From: Rozella allomycis CSF55
Lineage: Eukaryota; Rozellomycota
DNA: 63,619 bases
NCBI GenBank assembly: GCA_000442015.1
Contig: KE561209.1
Location: 655,503-719,121 of the forward strand
Reading direction: 5' to 3'
Part shown: positions 22,143 through 33,266 of the stretch, in pieces
Numbering within the stretch: the first letter of the stretch is position 1
Layout of the letters: each line of letters begins with the position of its first letter
The notes under the pieces: model-generated
Database searches by the model: none
What the model was told of the DNA's origin: nothing
What the model saw: only the letters and a program-made list of their open reading frames with translations
Translations under genes and position numbers: made by a program

Positions 22143-22209
22143 TTAAAAGATTTCATACATCTCATTGTTAATGGAAGAATGTACTTCAAATGACATTTTC
22201 TTACATTTT

Positions 22210-23183
22210 ATGTCTGTACAGAATTTTTTATTTTTCTTTTACAAGACGCTTTTGAATGAATGCTTTACAGAAACCAATGGTCTCGTAGGGACTCTATTTG
22301 GTATTACTAATAATTGAATTTAAAAGGGTACATTTCAATTATGTTTTGGTTTATTGCTCAATTTCCGTAAGTTTTATAATCAATTTCGAAAGTCAAATCA
22401 TCCAAAACTATCGAAATCAAAGTGTACAATCACTAAGTCCACTATTCCTGTTAAATTGGATTCTTGGAGATAGTGCTAATCTTATTGGCAGCATCTTGAC
22501 AAAACAATTACCAACTCAGGTATTGATGATATTATCTTAATCCAAACAAAAGATATATTTGGCGACTTACTTTGTTATCATCGATATTGCACTATCAGTC
22601 CAATACATTTACTATAAAAGAAAAGCAATTCATTCACGCATAACTGTAAGCGAAAATGCTTCTTTGCTTCGCTATAACTCTTCTTCAAATTCTATCAAAA
22701 GTTCAGAATCTGTTTCTAAGATCCTAGCCGTTATACCTTTTTTAACTAAAGCGAGCGCAATGCCATTAAATTCCCAAGAACCTGATTCTTTAGTTCAGCT
22801 CGGTGTAGCAATCTCCTGGATTTGTTCTGTTCTTTATTTGTCTTCAAGAATACCTCAAATTTACCGAAACGTATCTTTCTTAAGCTCCAATAATTTAGTG
22901 GAAGCGTCAATCCGTCCAAGGATTATCCATATCAATGTTCATTTTCGCTGCTTTGGGAAACTTGACTTATACCATATCAATTCTACTGAAAACAAAGTCT
23001 ACTGAAGCTTTTTATAATTCATTGCCCTTTCTTATAGGGAGGTACATAAATTTAATTTTTATGATTAGTGGAGGGACTCTGTTGTTTGATTTTAGTATTT
23101 TCATGCAATCCACTTTCTACAAGAATGCGGAAAATGAAGGAATAATTACAGACAGTAACTCGATGAGTTATCATACGTTCTAA
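22210..23183 (+). CDS. PQ-loop vacuolar/lysosomal amino-acid transporter (Ypq/PQLC2-like)
   Basis: Starts MSVQNFLFFFYKTLLNE. Two 26-nt introns (22301-22326 and 22367-22392) bring together the first PQ loop, 'WFIAQFPQIIQNYRNQSVQSLSPLF'. After further tiny introns the second PQ loop is 'YLSSRIPQIYRN', followed by 'AALGNLTYTISILL'. Seven membrane segments can be counted. The two PQ dipeptides, about 190 residues apart, place it with Ypq1-3/PQLC2 transporters that export cationic amino acids from the vacuole or lysosome. A hydrophilic loop rich in Ser separates the halves. The frame ends at 23183. Confidence 0.85.
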
Positions 23184-23249
23184 TAAATATTTTTAAAAGA
23201 AATGATTACCTTGAAACTTAATTGAAAAAGGAAATCTCAAATATCACAA

Positions 23250-24018
23250 ATGAACTTTCCCTACTCATTTCGTTTGTACTCTACTACAAGCATGTCTAAC
23301 ATATTAAGAAAAGACATTCAACCAAATTTGAACACTTCCAATTTGAAATTAAGCCAATTCGGTCCAAGAAAGACAACTGAAGCATATGAAGTAAGAGAAA
23401 GGATTGAGTATGCTGTTATTTTAAGCAAAATAATTAAAAGAAGAAGTAAAACGAGCAAAAAGGGCTTCTTTTGGACATTCTCTGCTGCTGGGAACGGAAA
23501 AGGAGCGGTTGGAGTTGGAATTGGAAGGGATGAGGCTCCATCAGAGGCGATTCGCAAATCGTTTGAAAATGCAAGAAAGAACATGGAGTTATTCGATCTT
23601 TATGAAGATAGATCAATATTCCATGACGTATTTGTAAAATTCAAAGCCAGCAAATTGTACAAATATTTACACAATCTTATTTAGGTTGGTTTGGGCAGCG
23701 CCTCCAAAGCATGGAGTTCGTGCTCATCACGCTATACAGAATATATGCAAGGTAGCAGGAATCCGAGACCTTGGTGTTAGGACATATGGATCCAAACATC
23801 CCATGAATGTTGCCTATGGCTTCATGGAGGCATTGAGGAAACAAAAGACGCCTGAGCAGATGGCTTTGGATTCCGGATTGAAAGTCATTGAGCTTAATAA
23901 AGCATTTTATTTGGAAAAATCAGTATGCGAAACATTAAGGAATTCACGAACGGTGCACGCGGCGATGCCACGAAGAGATAATGGAATGGCAAATCAAATA
24001 CAACAGCAAACAAACTAA
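23250..24018 (+). CDS. MRPS5: mitochondrial ribosomal protein uS5m
   Basis: Two exons with a 28-nt intron (23657-23684). The first 45 residues are a basic, Ser-rich mitochondrial presequence (MNFPYSFRLYSTTSMSN). 'KTSKKGFFWTFSAAGNGKGAVGVGIGRDEAPSEAI' is the uS5 N-terminal domain, and 'LVWAAPPKHGVRAHHAIQNIC' with 'KVAGIRDLGVRTYGSKHPMNV' is the S5 C-terminal domain. Residues after that match mitochondrial forms. The gene ends 14 bp before the end of the convergent T-box gene. Confidence 0.9.
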
Positions 24019-24032
24019 AATAAATTTTATAA

Positions 24033-25241
24033 TCAATGCCATTCTTCATCGGATGAAGACGATTCCTCTCCTCTTTTTCGTTTCACATTTCCCCTTGAAA
24101 TGTCAAACAATCTTAGACCATCCATTACAGCAGACTTCAAATCCCAAAATTCAATTTTTGGAGGCTCTAATGTCCATTTATCTTTCAGAGGAATTTCAAC
24201 TGCAATATCTTCCTTGAATCCTTTGGCATGTGGATTGTAACTCTTTTTTAATGAATTCACTGCCTGATTTTGATAATGGGTAACACCAACGAATTCAAGT
24301 TCTTGAAATGTAAATGTAGTTGTCAACAGGTTATCATGAAATAATAAATCCTTAGTATCGTGTTCAACTATATGTATTCTTGGAACGTAACGATAAAAGG
24401 ACTGAACTATTAAGTGATTGGATTGATCCTCACTGATTACTTGAGTAATTAATTCTTTTGAGAAATCGATATCAGTTATTTTCCCCTGGTCATTTGATAA
24501 CTTAGCTTTTGCAAATGAAAAGCCATTCTTCATTAAGTTTTCACCATATGTTGCCTGCTCTTCACTTTTATACATTTTGTAAAGTCCTATAGGTGAAAGC
24601 TCTTCTGATTTTTGTGAATAGTTCCAAGATCCGTTTCTAAATCTTAAGCGCCGTTTGGAAACAGGGACGACATCCATCATGATCGTATAATGTTTGATAG
24701 GATCTAAGTTTGAAATGTCTCCTTTAATTAAAGGGAAAAAACATCTTCCGTTCCTAGTCAGTATCATTTCATTACCCAAGTAATGAAACTTAGCCCAGAG
24801 ATCTTCCTGATCCAATCGTAACTGATACTTGTTTTCGTGGCGTATAAAGTCTTGATTTATTTGACTCAAAGCGTAAGCATCCTGTACAAAATGAGAAAAG
24901 GCTTTTGCTGCCTCTATTGTATCATGAGAAATCACATTTCCTTCGCTCACTGAGTCCTCTGTATGAATTGCTGGACAGAGCCAGTTATGCGGGTATGACT
25001 GCAATGTAGAAGGCGAGCCTTTTGAAGCATTGTATCTTTCAGAATGGGAATGTTGGAAAACATGCTGTCCCAGAGATTTAGGGCTCGAGAGAATGTAATC
25101 GCGATAAATATTACTTAAAGAGTGAGCCGCTTTGAATGTAGAGTACGCTTCATCTTCTATTCCCTTGCTAATGAGATCATCTGTGTCCGATGAAGATTCT
25201 TGAGATTTCGGTGATTTCTTTGGAGTGTTATTGTTACTCAT
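24033..25241 (-). CDS. T-box transcription factor
   Basis: A single uninterrupted frame of about 402 residues from ATG 25241 (MSNNNTPKKSPKSQES). The T-box spans roughly residues 148-344: it opens 'LWAKFHYLGNEMILTRNGRCFFP', continues 'HYTIMMDVVPVSKRRLRF' and 'NGSWNYS', and ends 'FVGVTHYQNQAVNSLKKSYNPHAKGFKE', matching the canonical VTAYQN...NPFAKGFR end. DNA-binding residues therefore look preserved, with some divergence (VTHYQNQ for VTAYQN). The N-terminus is Ser/Lys-rich. The C-terminus ends in a basic patch (NVKRKRGEE) and an acidic Ser/Asp run, a possible nuclear signal. T-box genes are known in animals, Capsaspora and a few early fungi but are absent from Dikarya. Its target genes are unknown. 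Confidence 0.85.
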   Translation of the reverse strand: MSNNNTPKKSPKSQESSSDTDDLISKGIEDEAYSTFKAAHSLSNIYRDYILSSPKSLGQHVFQHSHSERYNASKGSPSTLQSYPHNWLCPAIHTEDSVSEGNVISHDTIEAAKAFSHFVQDAYALSQINQDFIRHENKYQLRLDQEDLWAKFHYLGNEMILTRNGRCFFPLIKGDISNLDPIKHYTIMMDVVPVSKRRLRFRNGSWNYSQKSEELSPIGLYKMYKSEEQATYGENLMKNGFSFAKAKLSNDQGKITDIDFSKELITQVISEDQSNHLIVQSFYRYVPRIHIVEHDTKDLLFHDNLLTTTFTFQELEFVGVTHYQNQAVNSLKKSYNPHAKGFKEDIAVEIPLKDKWTLEPPKIEFWDLKSAVMDGLRLFDISRGNVKRKRGEESSSSDEEWH

Positions 25242-25324
25242 AGCGCTAGTACACTTGCCGGTCAACGAAAATAAGCTTTCATGAATTTAGAAAATAATAA
25301 AGTTAATCGAATGTATGAAATTTA

Positions 25325-25935
25325 TTAAAGTATCATACATTTCTTCTTTTTCTTGTCTGCTTTTTCAGGTAATGATTGATTGATTTGCCTTACAAGATCA
25401 TGAAAAACATCATCGACACATATTTTCTTTCTGGCAGATGTTTCAAAGAAGGCCACATTGCCCCACGAGGAGGCCAAATTCCTGCCCTCCTCTGACGGGA
25501 CAGCCCGATCATCTTCTAAGTCGCACTTGTTTCCTGCAAGTACCATCGGAACCTATTTAATATTATGTATAAGAATTACTTTATCTGTATCCTTCACACG
25601 TAATATTTGTTCGCGCAACTCTGCCAAATCTTTAAAAGTAGACATGGAAGTTATTGAATAAACCAATACAAATCCCTGGCCGTTTTTCATATATAAATCT
25701 CTCATTGCTGTGAATTGCTCCGTCCCAGCAGTGTCTAGAATTTCTAACATGCATTGTTGACCGTCTACTTCCACTTGTTTACGATAGGAGTCTTCAATCG
25801 TAGGGTCATATTTTTCAACAAATATACTTTGAACGAATTGTACAGTCTAAAAGTTATTATGTATGAAATTGAATGTACTAGAGCCGATTTACCGACACCA
25901 CCCGAACCCAAAACAACAAGTTTATATTCTCTCAT
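25325..25935 (-). CDS. Ras-family small GTPase, Rap1/Rsr1-like
   Basis: Three exons with introns of 32 nt (near 25850) and 27 nt (near 25562). It begins [19 protein letters not shown] (G1). Switch regions are '[13 protein letters not shown]' and '[20 protein letters not shown]', followed by '[10 protein letters not shown]'. G4 is '[12 protein letters not shown]' and G5 is '[10 protein letters not shown]'. It ends with a polybasic stretch and a CaaX box (KKKKKCMIL) for prenylation. The '[10 protein letters not shown]' stretch and Thr61 (DTAGTE) are more Rap1/Rsr1-like than Ras. Rsr1 controls budding or polarity in yeast, and Rap1 controls adhesion. All catalytic motifs are intact. Confidence 0.92.
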
Positions 25936-26058
25936 CTATTATTAGTACTGCGCTATAATGGTATAAATTAAAATAAATAATTAAATGTAATAGAAATAGG
26001 AGCCAATGTATACCTCCGATAAACGTGTGGCGTTACTTGGTAGCCAGGGTGTTTATTT

Positions 26059-27821
26059 TTATGTAGATTTTTGCTTCTTGGCCTTCTTTTTGGCCTTACT
26101 GCGTTGTTTTAAGTATTCCTCACGACTCGAGCCACCTAATAAATCAGCAAATACTCGTTTCTTCAATTGTTGTTGTTCCTGTCTTTTTAGCCAATCCTCT
26201 TCCCCAAACGATCTAAGGTTTAAATTGTTCACAACCTTCTTTCCGTAAAAATTGCCTTCTAATTTTCCGAGATTTTTGACCAGTGATTCTGCAAGGGTTT
26301 TCTTATATTAATTTCCAAATCGGTATTTACCTTTACGTTGACTTCAGCTGCAGACCAAACTGATTCTAATATATAACTGCCATACTGATCCAGAGCAAGC
26401 TCTAGAGCCTTGCCTATAAGTGTGTGGGACAATTTCTTTTTCATTTTATTAGGTGCTGTTCCTTTCAAGAATGATTCTATCACGTGGCATGCAACTTTAT
26501 CGGTGGACCATTGAAATATATTATTTTCATCCATGTCTAGAATGCTATCTAATGACAATGAATATTATTTACCTGTTAGAGAGCATTGATACATGTTCAA
26601 ATGGAAACATGAATAATTTATCGAGCAAAACAGCACCCTGTGGTTTGAATGATTGCTACATCAGATTTATTGATGAAAATTACGGAAGATAAGAACAAAA
26701 GAGATTTTAAGAGTAAGGAGTCTTCTACATTGACTGATTTCTTTAAAACTTCCATGAACTTTTTGTAAAGAGCTTCGATTCTGATGCACGCATCTGCGCA
26801 TTTAATTAGCACGCCAATGTTTGTGGCTTCTTAATTGAGAATGTCGCAAAAAATTACTTGTGACATCACTGATGACATTCTCCGTTTTTAAAAATATTTC
26901 TAATTGCTCCTTGTTACAACGATCTAAAAACTGCTGGACTACAAAATTCGCACAATCATGAGAGACATATTTAGCCAATTTCTTTTGAAGAAGGTTCTCA
27001 AATAGAAACACGAAGTCTTCGTCGCTAATAGTTTCCAAAATGACCTGCATAAAATGACTGCCATTTTTATTTGTTATCAAAATATCAGCGTTGACAAGAG
27101 ACTGCTTATCTGATAATAAATTAATTGGAGCGTTACTTTCCAAATCCAAAACATTTTTAAATATTTTGTTGAAGAGTTCAATGTGATTATTTTTATGCAA
27201 ACAATTCATTAATTTCTGTAATGAGCAGCTACTATGCACAGATAAGCCCAACTGCCAGATATTTTTGATTTGTGATATTCTGTTAATAACACTTTCTAAC
27301 GACTGTTTCAGTTCCTCATTGGCGCATAAATTATCAATAATAATTCTGAAAATGTGTGATCCATATTGGTCACCCAAGAGCTGCTGAACGTCCAATTCTT
27401 CTAAAGAATCTTGCAGAAGTTTCTGAATGTTTCTTAAATCCTTGTTTTCATCGTTATCTTGTTCATTTCCCTGCATTAAAATTGTTTGTACGTATTACTG
27501 CACCCTCATCTAACATTCTTTTAAATGTCTTTTCCAAAACATGTGAACCACTTCGATGAAAGGCCAATCTATCGACCCTATAACAAATATTTGAATGAGA
27601 TACTGTCCAGAAATTCTATCCACAAATACTCGTATATGAAATATGCTACATTTTTCAATAATTTTTTCCAAAACCGTGGATGTTACCTTGTGTAACGACA
27701 ACTGTACTTCATGTCCATCTATTTCTCTAAAAACATTTTCTAAAAATTCTGATAAATCTTCTTGCGAATTTAAGATTGCTTCAAGAGATTTGAAATAAGC
27801 TATTTTTTCAGCTGTTAACAT
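26059..27821 (-). CDS. NOP9: Nop9-like Pumilio-repeat nucleolar RNA-binding protein
   Basis: Spliced gene starting MLTAEKIAYFKSLEAIL at 27821 and ending in a lysine-rich tail (SKAKKKAKKQKST) at 26059. Pumilio-type helical repeats are visible: 'LLGDQYGSHIFRIIIDNL', 'ADILITNKNGSHFMQVILE', 'YVSHDCANFVVQQFLDRC', 'STDKVACHVIESFL' and 'ALDQYGSYILESVWSA'. The spacing and the 'SFGEEDWLKRQEQQ' segment before the basic tail fit Nop9, a nucleolar protein needed for 18S rRNA maturation. Small introns fall near 27480, 26810, 26690 and 26560. Its start codon lies 27 bp from that of the divergent REX4 gene, another RNA-processing factor, so the two may be co-regulated. Confidence 0.8.
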
Positions 27822-27848
27822 TTTGATTTTTGTGTGGCTTGGGGACAA

Positions 27849-28609
27849 ATGGAAAACTGGTTGAAACTGAAGAATAAATTCAAAGAAAAAGAAGGCAAAG
27901 AAAAGATTGGGAGAAAAAATAATAAAATTCAATCCGTGAAGAACAAAGAAAAAGATTCAAAGGCAACGGAGAAGAAGAATGCAGCAACAACATGCATCAT
28001 TGGAAAATATATCGCCATAGATTGTACTAATTTAAAGTTTAATTTATAGGTGAATTCGTTGGAGTTGGTGTAGAAGGCAAAGAACATGCTCTCGCGCGCG
28101 TTTCGATAGTAAATTACGAAGGTGATGTAGTTTTCGACGAATATGTGAAACCGGCTGAAAAAGTTGTAGATTACAGAACATGGGTTAGTGGAATTTTACC
28201 TGATCATTTAATTAATGGTATGAGAATAATTCATCTATTTAATTAGCCCCATCTTGGATAGAAGTTCAAAAGAGAGTCGGCGAACTAATTAAAGATCGAA
28301 TTTTAATAGGTCACGGTCTTGAAAACGATTTCAAAGTAAAAATGATAATAGTCCTTATTGTAGACTTTAATGATAAATCATCCCAGAAAACTAATACGCG
28401 ATACCTCAACATTTTCAAAGTTTAGAGCATTGAAGAATGGACGGACACCAAGTTTGAAGCTATTAGCTGAAAAGGTTCTATGCATTAATATTCAAGGAGG
28501 CTCCCACTCTTCAGTAGAAGACGCCAGAGCCGCAATGCTACTTTACAGAAAGGTAAAAAAAGAATGGGAGCAAGAATTAACATCAAAAAATAAAAAGCGA
28601 TACATATAA
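27849..28609 (+). CDS. REX4: Rex4-like DEDDh 3'-5' exonuclease
   Basis: Four exons with introns of 26, 29 and 28 nt. Starts [17 protein letters not shown] basic Lys-rich N-terminus is followed by the exonuclease core: '[27 protein letters not shown]' contains the DxE motif across the first splice (AIDCE). '[18 protein letters not shown]' and '[11 protein letters not shown]' (ExoII Asp) follow. 'IRDTSTF' and '[16 protein letters not shown]' supply the ExoIII His and Asp. All four catalytic acidic residues and the His are visible. Rex4 acts in ITS1 processing of pre-rRNA in yeast. The short C-terminus ends in lysines. Confidence 0.88.
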
Positions 28610-28664
28610 TATATTCTTTTGGTATTTAGATTTTCACCTCTTTTGCTTAGTTACACATTTCCAT

Positions 28665-30346
28665 ATGTCAACGGATCAAATTCAAGTTATCACTCGCGAT
28701 AATATACGAACCTTACACCCTAAAAATAATTCAATTAAACAACGTTTGCATTTACCCAAATCTCCGCGGGCCGCTGTATTGAAAAGCAGTGATTTTGCGA
28801 GAATTAAAGTAAATTGAAAATAAATGCAAAAGTAGAATTTAGCAATGGATCTCTCCAAAGAGGAAGAATTGAAGAGGGCACTTGATGGAAATAAAGAGAA
28901 AATTCAAGCAATGGAAGCAGCGAGACTACGAAAGGTTATTTACAGATCCCAAATTTAAATCTAGTTGAAAATGGAGGAGTTTGAAAGAATTAGAAATGAA
29001 AAAGCAAAATTGTCGGATATTGAGATGGCCAATTTGCAACAAGATGAACAGTTGAGAGCGCGGGCTAAACAACAGATGGAAGATGAAGAAGATGAGATAA
29101 AGAAAATGAAAGAGTATATATTGTACGCCAAATGTGTAGCTATACGAGACGCCCAAATAGATGAAAAGAAGCTAATAAAAACTCAAATGAAAGAGGAAGA
29201 GCAAAGGCTTGATGAAATGATGGAAAATATAAGGATTGAAGAATTGAAGAAGATGGAAGAATTGGCTAGAAAAAGACATGAAGGTAAAAATATAGAACAA
29301 TTCAAGACAAAGAAATGAAGCAAGGGGCCGCCATTATCAGAAAACAGATCCAGGAGAGACAAGAATACCATCTTCTTGAACAAGAGAAAAAGGATCAAGA
29401 AACTAAAATAATATTACAGAGCATCAAAGATCAGGCAGAAAAAGAGAAACAAGAAAAGGTTAAAAGGCTTGAAGAACAGCGCCAGCTCATGAATAAGGTA
29501 TGGTGTTTTCTTATGAATAACAAGATAGCTGCAGCTAATCAAGAATTTATCGAACAGAAGAAAAGGAATAAATTAAATGACTTAGAGGAAGACAAGAAAA
29601 TTTTGCAATATTTGCTTGAAAAAGAACAGAAAGATGTAGAACATGATAAACAACAAGCCTTAAAGAAAGCTGAGAGAGAAAAAGAACTGTCAAGATTGCG
29701 CGCCATGCAAGAAAAAGTAAGAACTTGGATGACCTCTAGATAGTCTTTTGATAAACAAGCCCAGCAAGATGCATTGAGAGCAAAGAGGGCATTAGAAGCT
29801 TACGAGAGAGAATGGAGAAGAAAAGAGAAAGAGTCGGTGGAGAAAGCTCTAATCCAAGAAGAAGCTCTAAAGAATGAGAGGTATAAGCAACAGAAGGCCC
29901 GCGAGCAAGCAATAGCTATTGAAGTAACTTTTCGTTATCATTATTATAGGCACAAAAAATGAGACAGGAATTTTATGAAGCTCTCAAAAGACAAAAGGAA
30001 GTGGAAGAAAGGCTTAAACAAGAGGAACTTGAAAAAGCCAAGAATAATAGACAATATGCCGTACAAGTTAAAGTAATTACTCTATAATGCGTTTATAGAA
30101 ACAAATTTCTGAAAAAGAATCTTTAAAGATTAAGGAACGCGAAGATTTCTTTTATGAAGGAATCAGGAGAATGAAAGAAATGCAAGAAAGGGAGAAAAAG
30201 ATAGAATCGATCAAAGAAAGAAAATTGAAGGTAAATATGATTGAAGTTATGGATCAAAGGAATTGGAAATGAATGGTGTTCCTGTCAAGTATGTCAATGA
30301 GGTTAGGCGAAAAATGAAAAATGAAAGCAAGTCTTTTACTAAATAA
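28665..30346 (+). CDS. CFAP45: CFAP45-like flagellar microtubule inner protein
   Basis: Spliced coiled-coil gene. It begins MSTDQIQVITRDNIRTLH. The bulk is charged helix, as in CFAP45: 'MEEFERIRNEKAKLSD', 'QIDEKKLIKTQMKEEEQRLD', 'SRLRAMQEKV', 'QQDALRAKRALEAYEREWRRKE' and the end 'ELEMNGVPVKYVNEVRRKM'. The 'QQDALRAKR...WRRKE' and C-terminal 'GVPVKYVNEVRRK' segments are diagnostic of CFAP45 (CCDC19), which lines the inside of axonemal doublet microtubules. Several short introns are needed; the exact 5' junction near 28810 was not resolved. Stop at 30344-30346. It supports a motile flagellum in this organism. Confidence 0.85.
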
Positions 30347-30365
30347 AATGATTGTTAATAATCCA

Positions 30366-30785
30366 TTATGCATTGGTCTTGCTGTAAACACATATGCTGG
30401 ATCCGAATGTTATTAACGTGGCTCCAACTAGACCTTTCCTCGAAAAACATCATCTTATGTACTCTTTATGCTTATAGGCTCTTTTAGAAATACGGACCCC
30501 AAAATTGTCCAAACAAACGCCATTGAATTAATTATGGGAACTGTTATGGACAGCTCTTATCATGATCTTTATACAATGTTACCATTTTTGCCAATCAAAT
30601 AATAGTACCAGATTGATCCACTCAAATTAAGACCCAATGCAATGTAATACAATTACGAAAACTCGTTTAACATTTACCTTCAAGTGACTCAGTTTGTCCT
30701 TTTTGTCAGAAAATTCCTTCATGAAAGGAGTAGTGAAACCCCAGAAAAATGAAACCGTGATATATGAAAAGATATCCCAAATCAT
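30366..30785 (-). CDS. TMEM234-like small multi-span membrane protein
   Basis: Exons read MIWDIFSYITVSFFWGFTTP, then NLSGSIWYYYLIGKN, ELSITVPIINSMAFVWTILG and LVGATLITFGSSICVYSKTNA. A 27-nt intron (near 30560) and a 29-nt intron (near 30441) are clear. The layout (small, four membrane helices, WG near the start, 'VPIxNSxAF') is that of the TMEM234 family, part of the drug/metabolite transporter superfamily. The junction near 30680 between the first two exons does not resolve with a normal GT-AG intron, so either a base is missing or the intron is unusual. Function in cells is not established. Confidence 0.7.
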
Positions 30786-30840
30786 GAGAATATGAGCGAA
30801 GGCCAAGCCCCATCAATACATTAATTCATAAACATTTATT

Positions 30841-32002
30841 TTAAAGCAATGATTCCAATGTTTTTTCTAGCGTGACAGAGTCCTCTGCAAATTTTCTAAT
30901 TCCTTCAGATAACTTCTCAGTGGCCATGGCGTCTTGGTTTAACTCCCAGCGAAATGCTTTCTCATCAAAGGTGACTTTTGGGATATCTGATGATTTTGCT
31001 ATTATTAGAAGAAAATAATACTTTACCACTTTCAACGGAAAGCTTTCTACTAATAGATTGTGTTGATAGACTCAGTTCTTCCAATAACGATGGACTTGCT
31101 TAGCACTTTAAATATTGTTTACCTAATTGTTAAGAAATCAATTCCAGCTAATTCAATTATTTCCCCAGAATTTCTAAACGAAGCACCCATGACAATTGTT
31201 GAATAACCGTGCTTTTTGTAATATTGATAAATAGACTTGACAGAAACGACACCTTGAATGTCCAAAAAGGGATTTAAATACCAGGATCTTCTTCAGCGGT
31301 GTAATTCTTTCCTGTAGACTTTTTGTACCAATCAAGAATTCTGCCAACAAAGGGAGAAATCAAAGTCACTCCAGCTTCAGCACATGCCACAGCCTGTAAA
31401 AGGAAAAGAGTTCAGAGTACTTGTGGGAAACTAAACAGCAATGTCAAATTGCAGTGAATTTTGTGCTTTTGTTCCAACTCCCTGGCCGCTTGGATTCCCT
31501 CCCACGTAGATGCTATCTTAATTAATACTCTTCCTTTGTTAATCCCAATTTCTTCGTAAAGGTTTATAATTCTCAATGCTTTTTTAATAGTAGCCTCTTT
31601 ATCAAATGACAATCTGCCAATTAATTCTAGTGTCAGCAAAGTACCTTGCATCGACTTCGGTCGATACTCTTCCGGGAATTAGTTTCAATATTTCGGCGCC
31701 AAATATAACGAGCTTGATTAACGTTTTATATTTATGTTACTAATTTATCCGATGCCAGGTTAATTATTTCATTTTTCTCGCTGGCTTTGGTTTTGGCATA
31801 TTTTATAGCATCTTGAAGCAAGTTTGAATAGTGTGGCTGCTTTATTGCGTTTAGTATTAAAGAAGGATTGGTAGTGGCATCAGTTGGTTTGTATTTTGCA
31901 ATAACTAGGTATTTCACCGTTAAAAATATTACGTTTAAATTCACCTGTATCAGCGACTACAGTGGTCATTTTCTTTAGTTGCTCCAATGCTGTTTCTCCC
32001 AT
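30841..32002 (-). CDS. TAL1: transaldolase
   Basis: Starts [20 protein letters not shown]. Conserved parts are '[14 protein letters not shown]', '[12 protein letters not shown]', '[16 protein letters not shown]' (Schiff-base lysine in the KIAST motif), '[11 protein letters not shown]' and '[19 protein letters not shown]'. All belong to class-I transaldolase of the pentose phosphate pathway, which moves a three-carbon dihydroxyacetone unit between sugar phosphates. Several tiny introns lie near 31120, 31275, 31415, 31660 and 31730. The reading frame ends at 30841. It starts 35 bp from the divergent 2PGK-like gene, so both carbohydrate enzymes may share a promoter. Confidence 0.9.
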
Positions 32003-32037
32003 TCCAAATTGAACTTTGAGGTGGCGTAGCCAGGTTT

Positions 32038-33148
32038 ATGAAGAAGAGCTTGTTCATTTACGATCCTCCTTCATTGATATACGAAATTAAAGAACACCAG
32101 ATGATTTCTATTCTAAAATTCTTGAGTGTGAAACCTCAGAGGGCAACTGGATTAGCAAATTCAATACTTTCGGCAACCCAAGTCTTAAAAATCAATAATC
32201 ACAAGTTTCCATGTCAAGAAAAGATTCTCCACAAAAATGATTTGATAAATGTTATTACTAACCTAACAAGCTTTAAAGTTAAGGAAATAGAGCTTAGTCT
32301 GTCAGTATTGAGACATTCCAGAAGCTTCTGTATAATTATTGGGGGAACAAGCGGTACTGGAAAATCTACAATAAGTTCTCTACTTGCAAGCAGAATGAAT
32401 ATATCGACAGTATTAAGTACAGATCACATTAGAAACATTCAGAAATCATGCATATCAAAAGCTGATGATCCAATTTTGCACAAGTCTTCGTATGAGGCAT
32501 ATTCCACGATATACAAAGATGCAATCCCTAAAAAAGATCTTATAATTGAAGGATTTGAAATGCAAAGCGGAAAGGTTGTTCATGACCTTCCAAACCTTAT
32601 CAAAACCTTTATTAACAGAGGTGAAAGCGTCATAGTTGAAGGAGTAAACTTTTCCATACAAAACATTCTTCAATTCTTTAGATCAGAACCTAAATGCATA
32701 CCATTTTTAGTTTATATCAGTAATCCCGTGAAGCATTTAGAGAGGTTTGCAGTCAGAGCTAAATATATGACATTAGAACCTAGAAGAAACAGATACGTTG
32801 AAAACTTTGAAAATATTAGAGTTATTCATGATTATCTTTGTAGTGACGCAGCTGAAAATGGGATTCCGGCAGTAGACAACACCAATATTGATCGGTCTTT
32901 AGCAATAATCCATGAAACAGTCCTTAAATACCTTTTGGATTTTCAAATTGACTTTAAAATGTTTGAAGAAAGACTCAAGCATTTGAATGATAGTTTAAGA
33001 AAGGTTTATGAACGACATTGGAGTTCAAAGCCAATGTTGCAACTAATAAAAGTAAGTTTTCTACATATTTTTACAATAGAATAAAAGAAACGGTGATAAC
33101 AAAAATGAATCTCCCTTTGAAGGTTTTGATGATTGCTTCGGCTCATAA
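32038..33148 (+). CDS. 2-phosphoglycerate-kinase-like P-loop NTPase
   Basis: A long exon (MKKSLFIYDPPSLIYEIKEH) plus a short last exon after a 28-nt intron (near 33052) ends at TAA 33146-33148. Residues 102-110 are the Walker A motif GGTSGTGKS. 'STVLSTDHIRNI' and 'EGVNFSIQNILQFF' follow, then the conserved 'VRAKYMTLEPRRNRYVENF' and 'DNTNIDRSLAIIH'. These match the 2-phosphoglycerate kinase (2PGK)-type P-loop family found in plants, oomycetes and other protists. The archaeal member phosphorylates 2-phosphoglycerate to 2,3-bisphosphoglycerate; the eukaryotic role is unclear. Fungal occurrence seems rare, which adds interest. Confidence 0.8.
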
Positions 33149-33266
33149 CTCATAAGGGTAAAGGGAAATCATAATGGAGTAAATAAATTTTGTAGAAATA
33201 GTTTATACGTAATTTAAAACTCGTAATACATTATTTAATGCGATTTATTATGTCGCCATGAAATCA

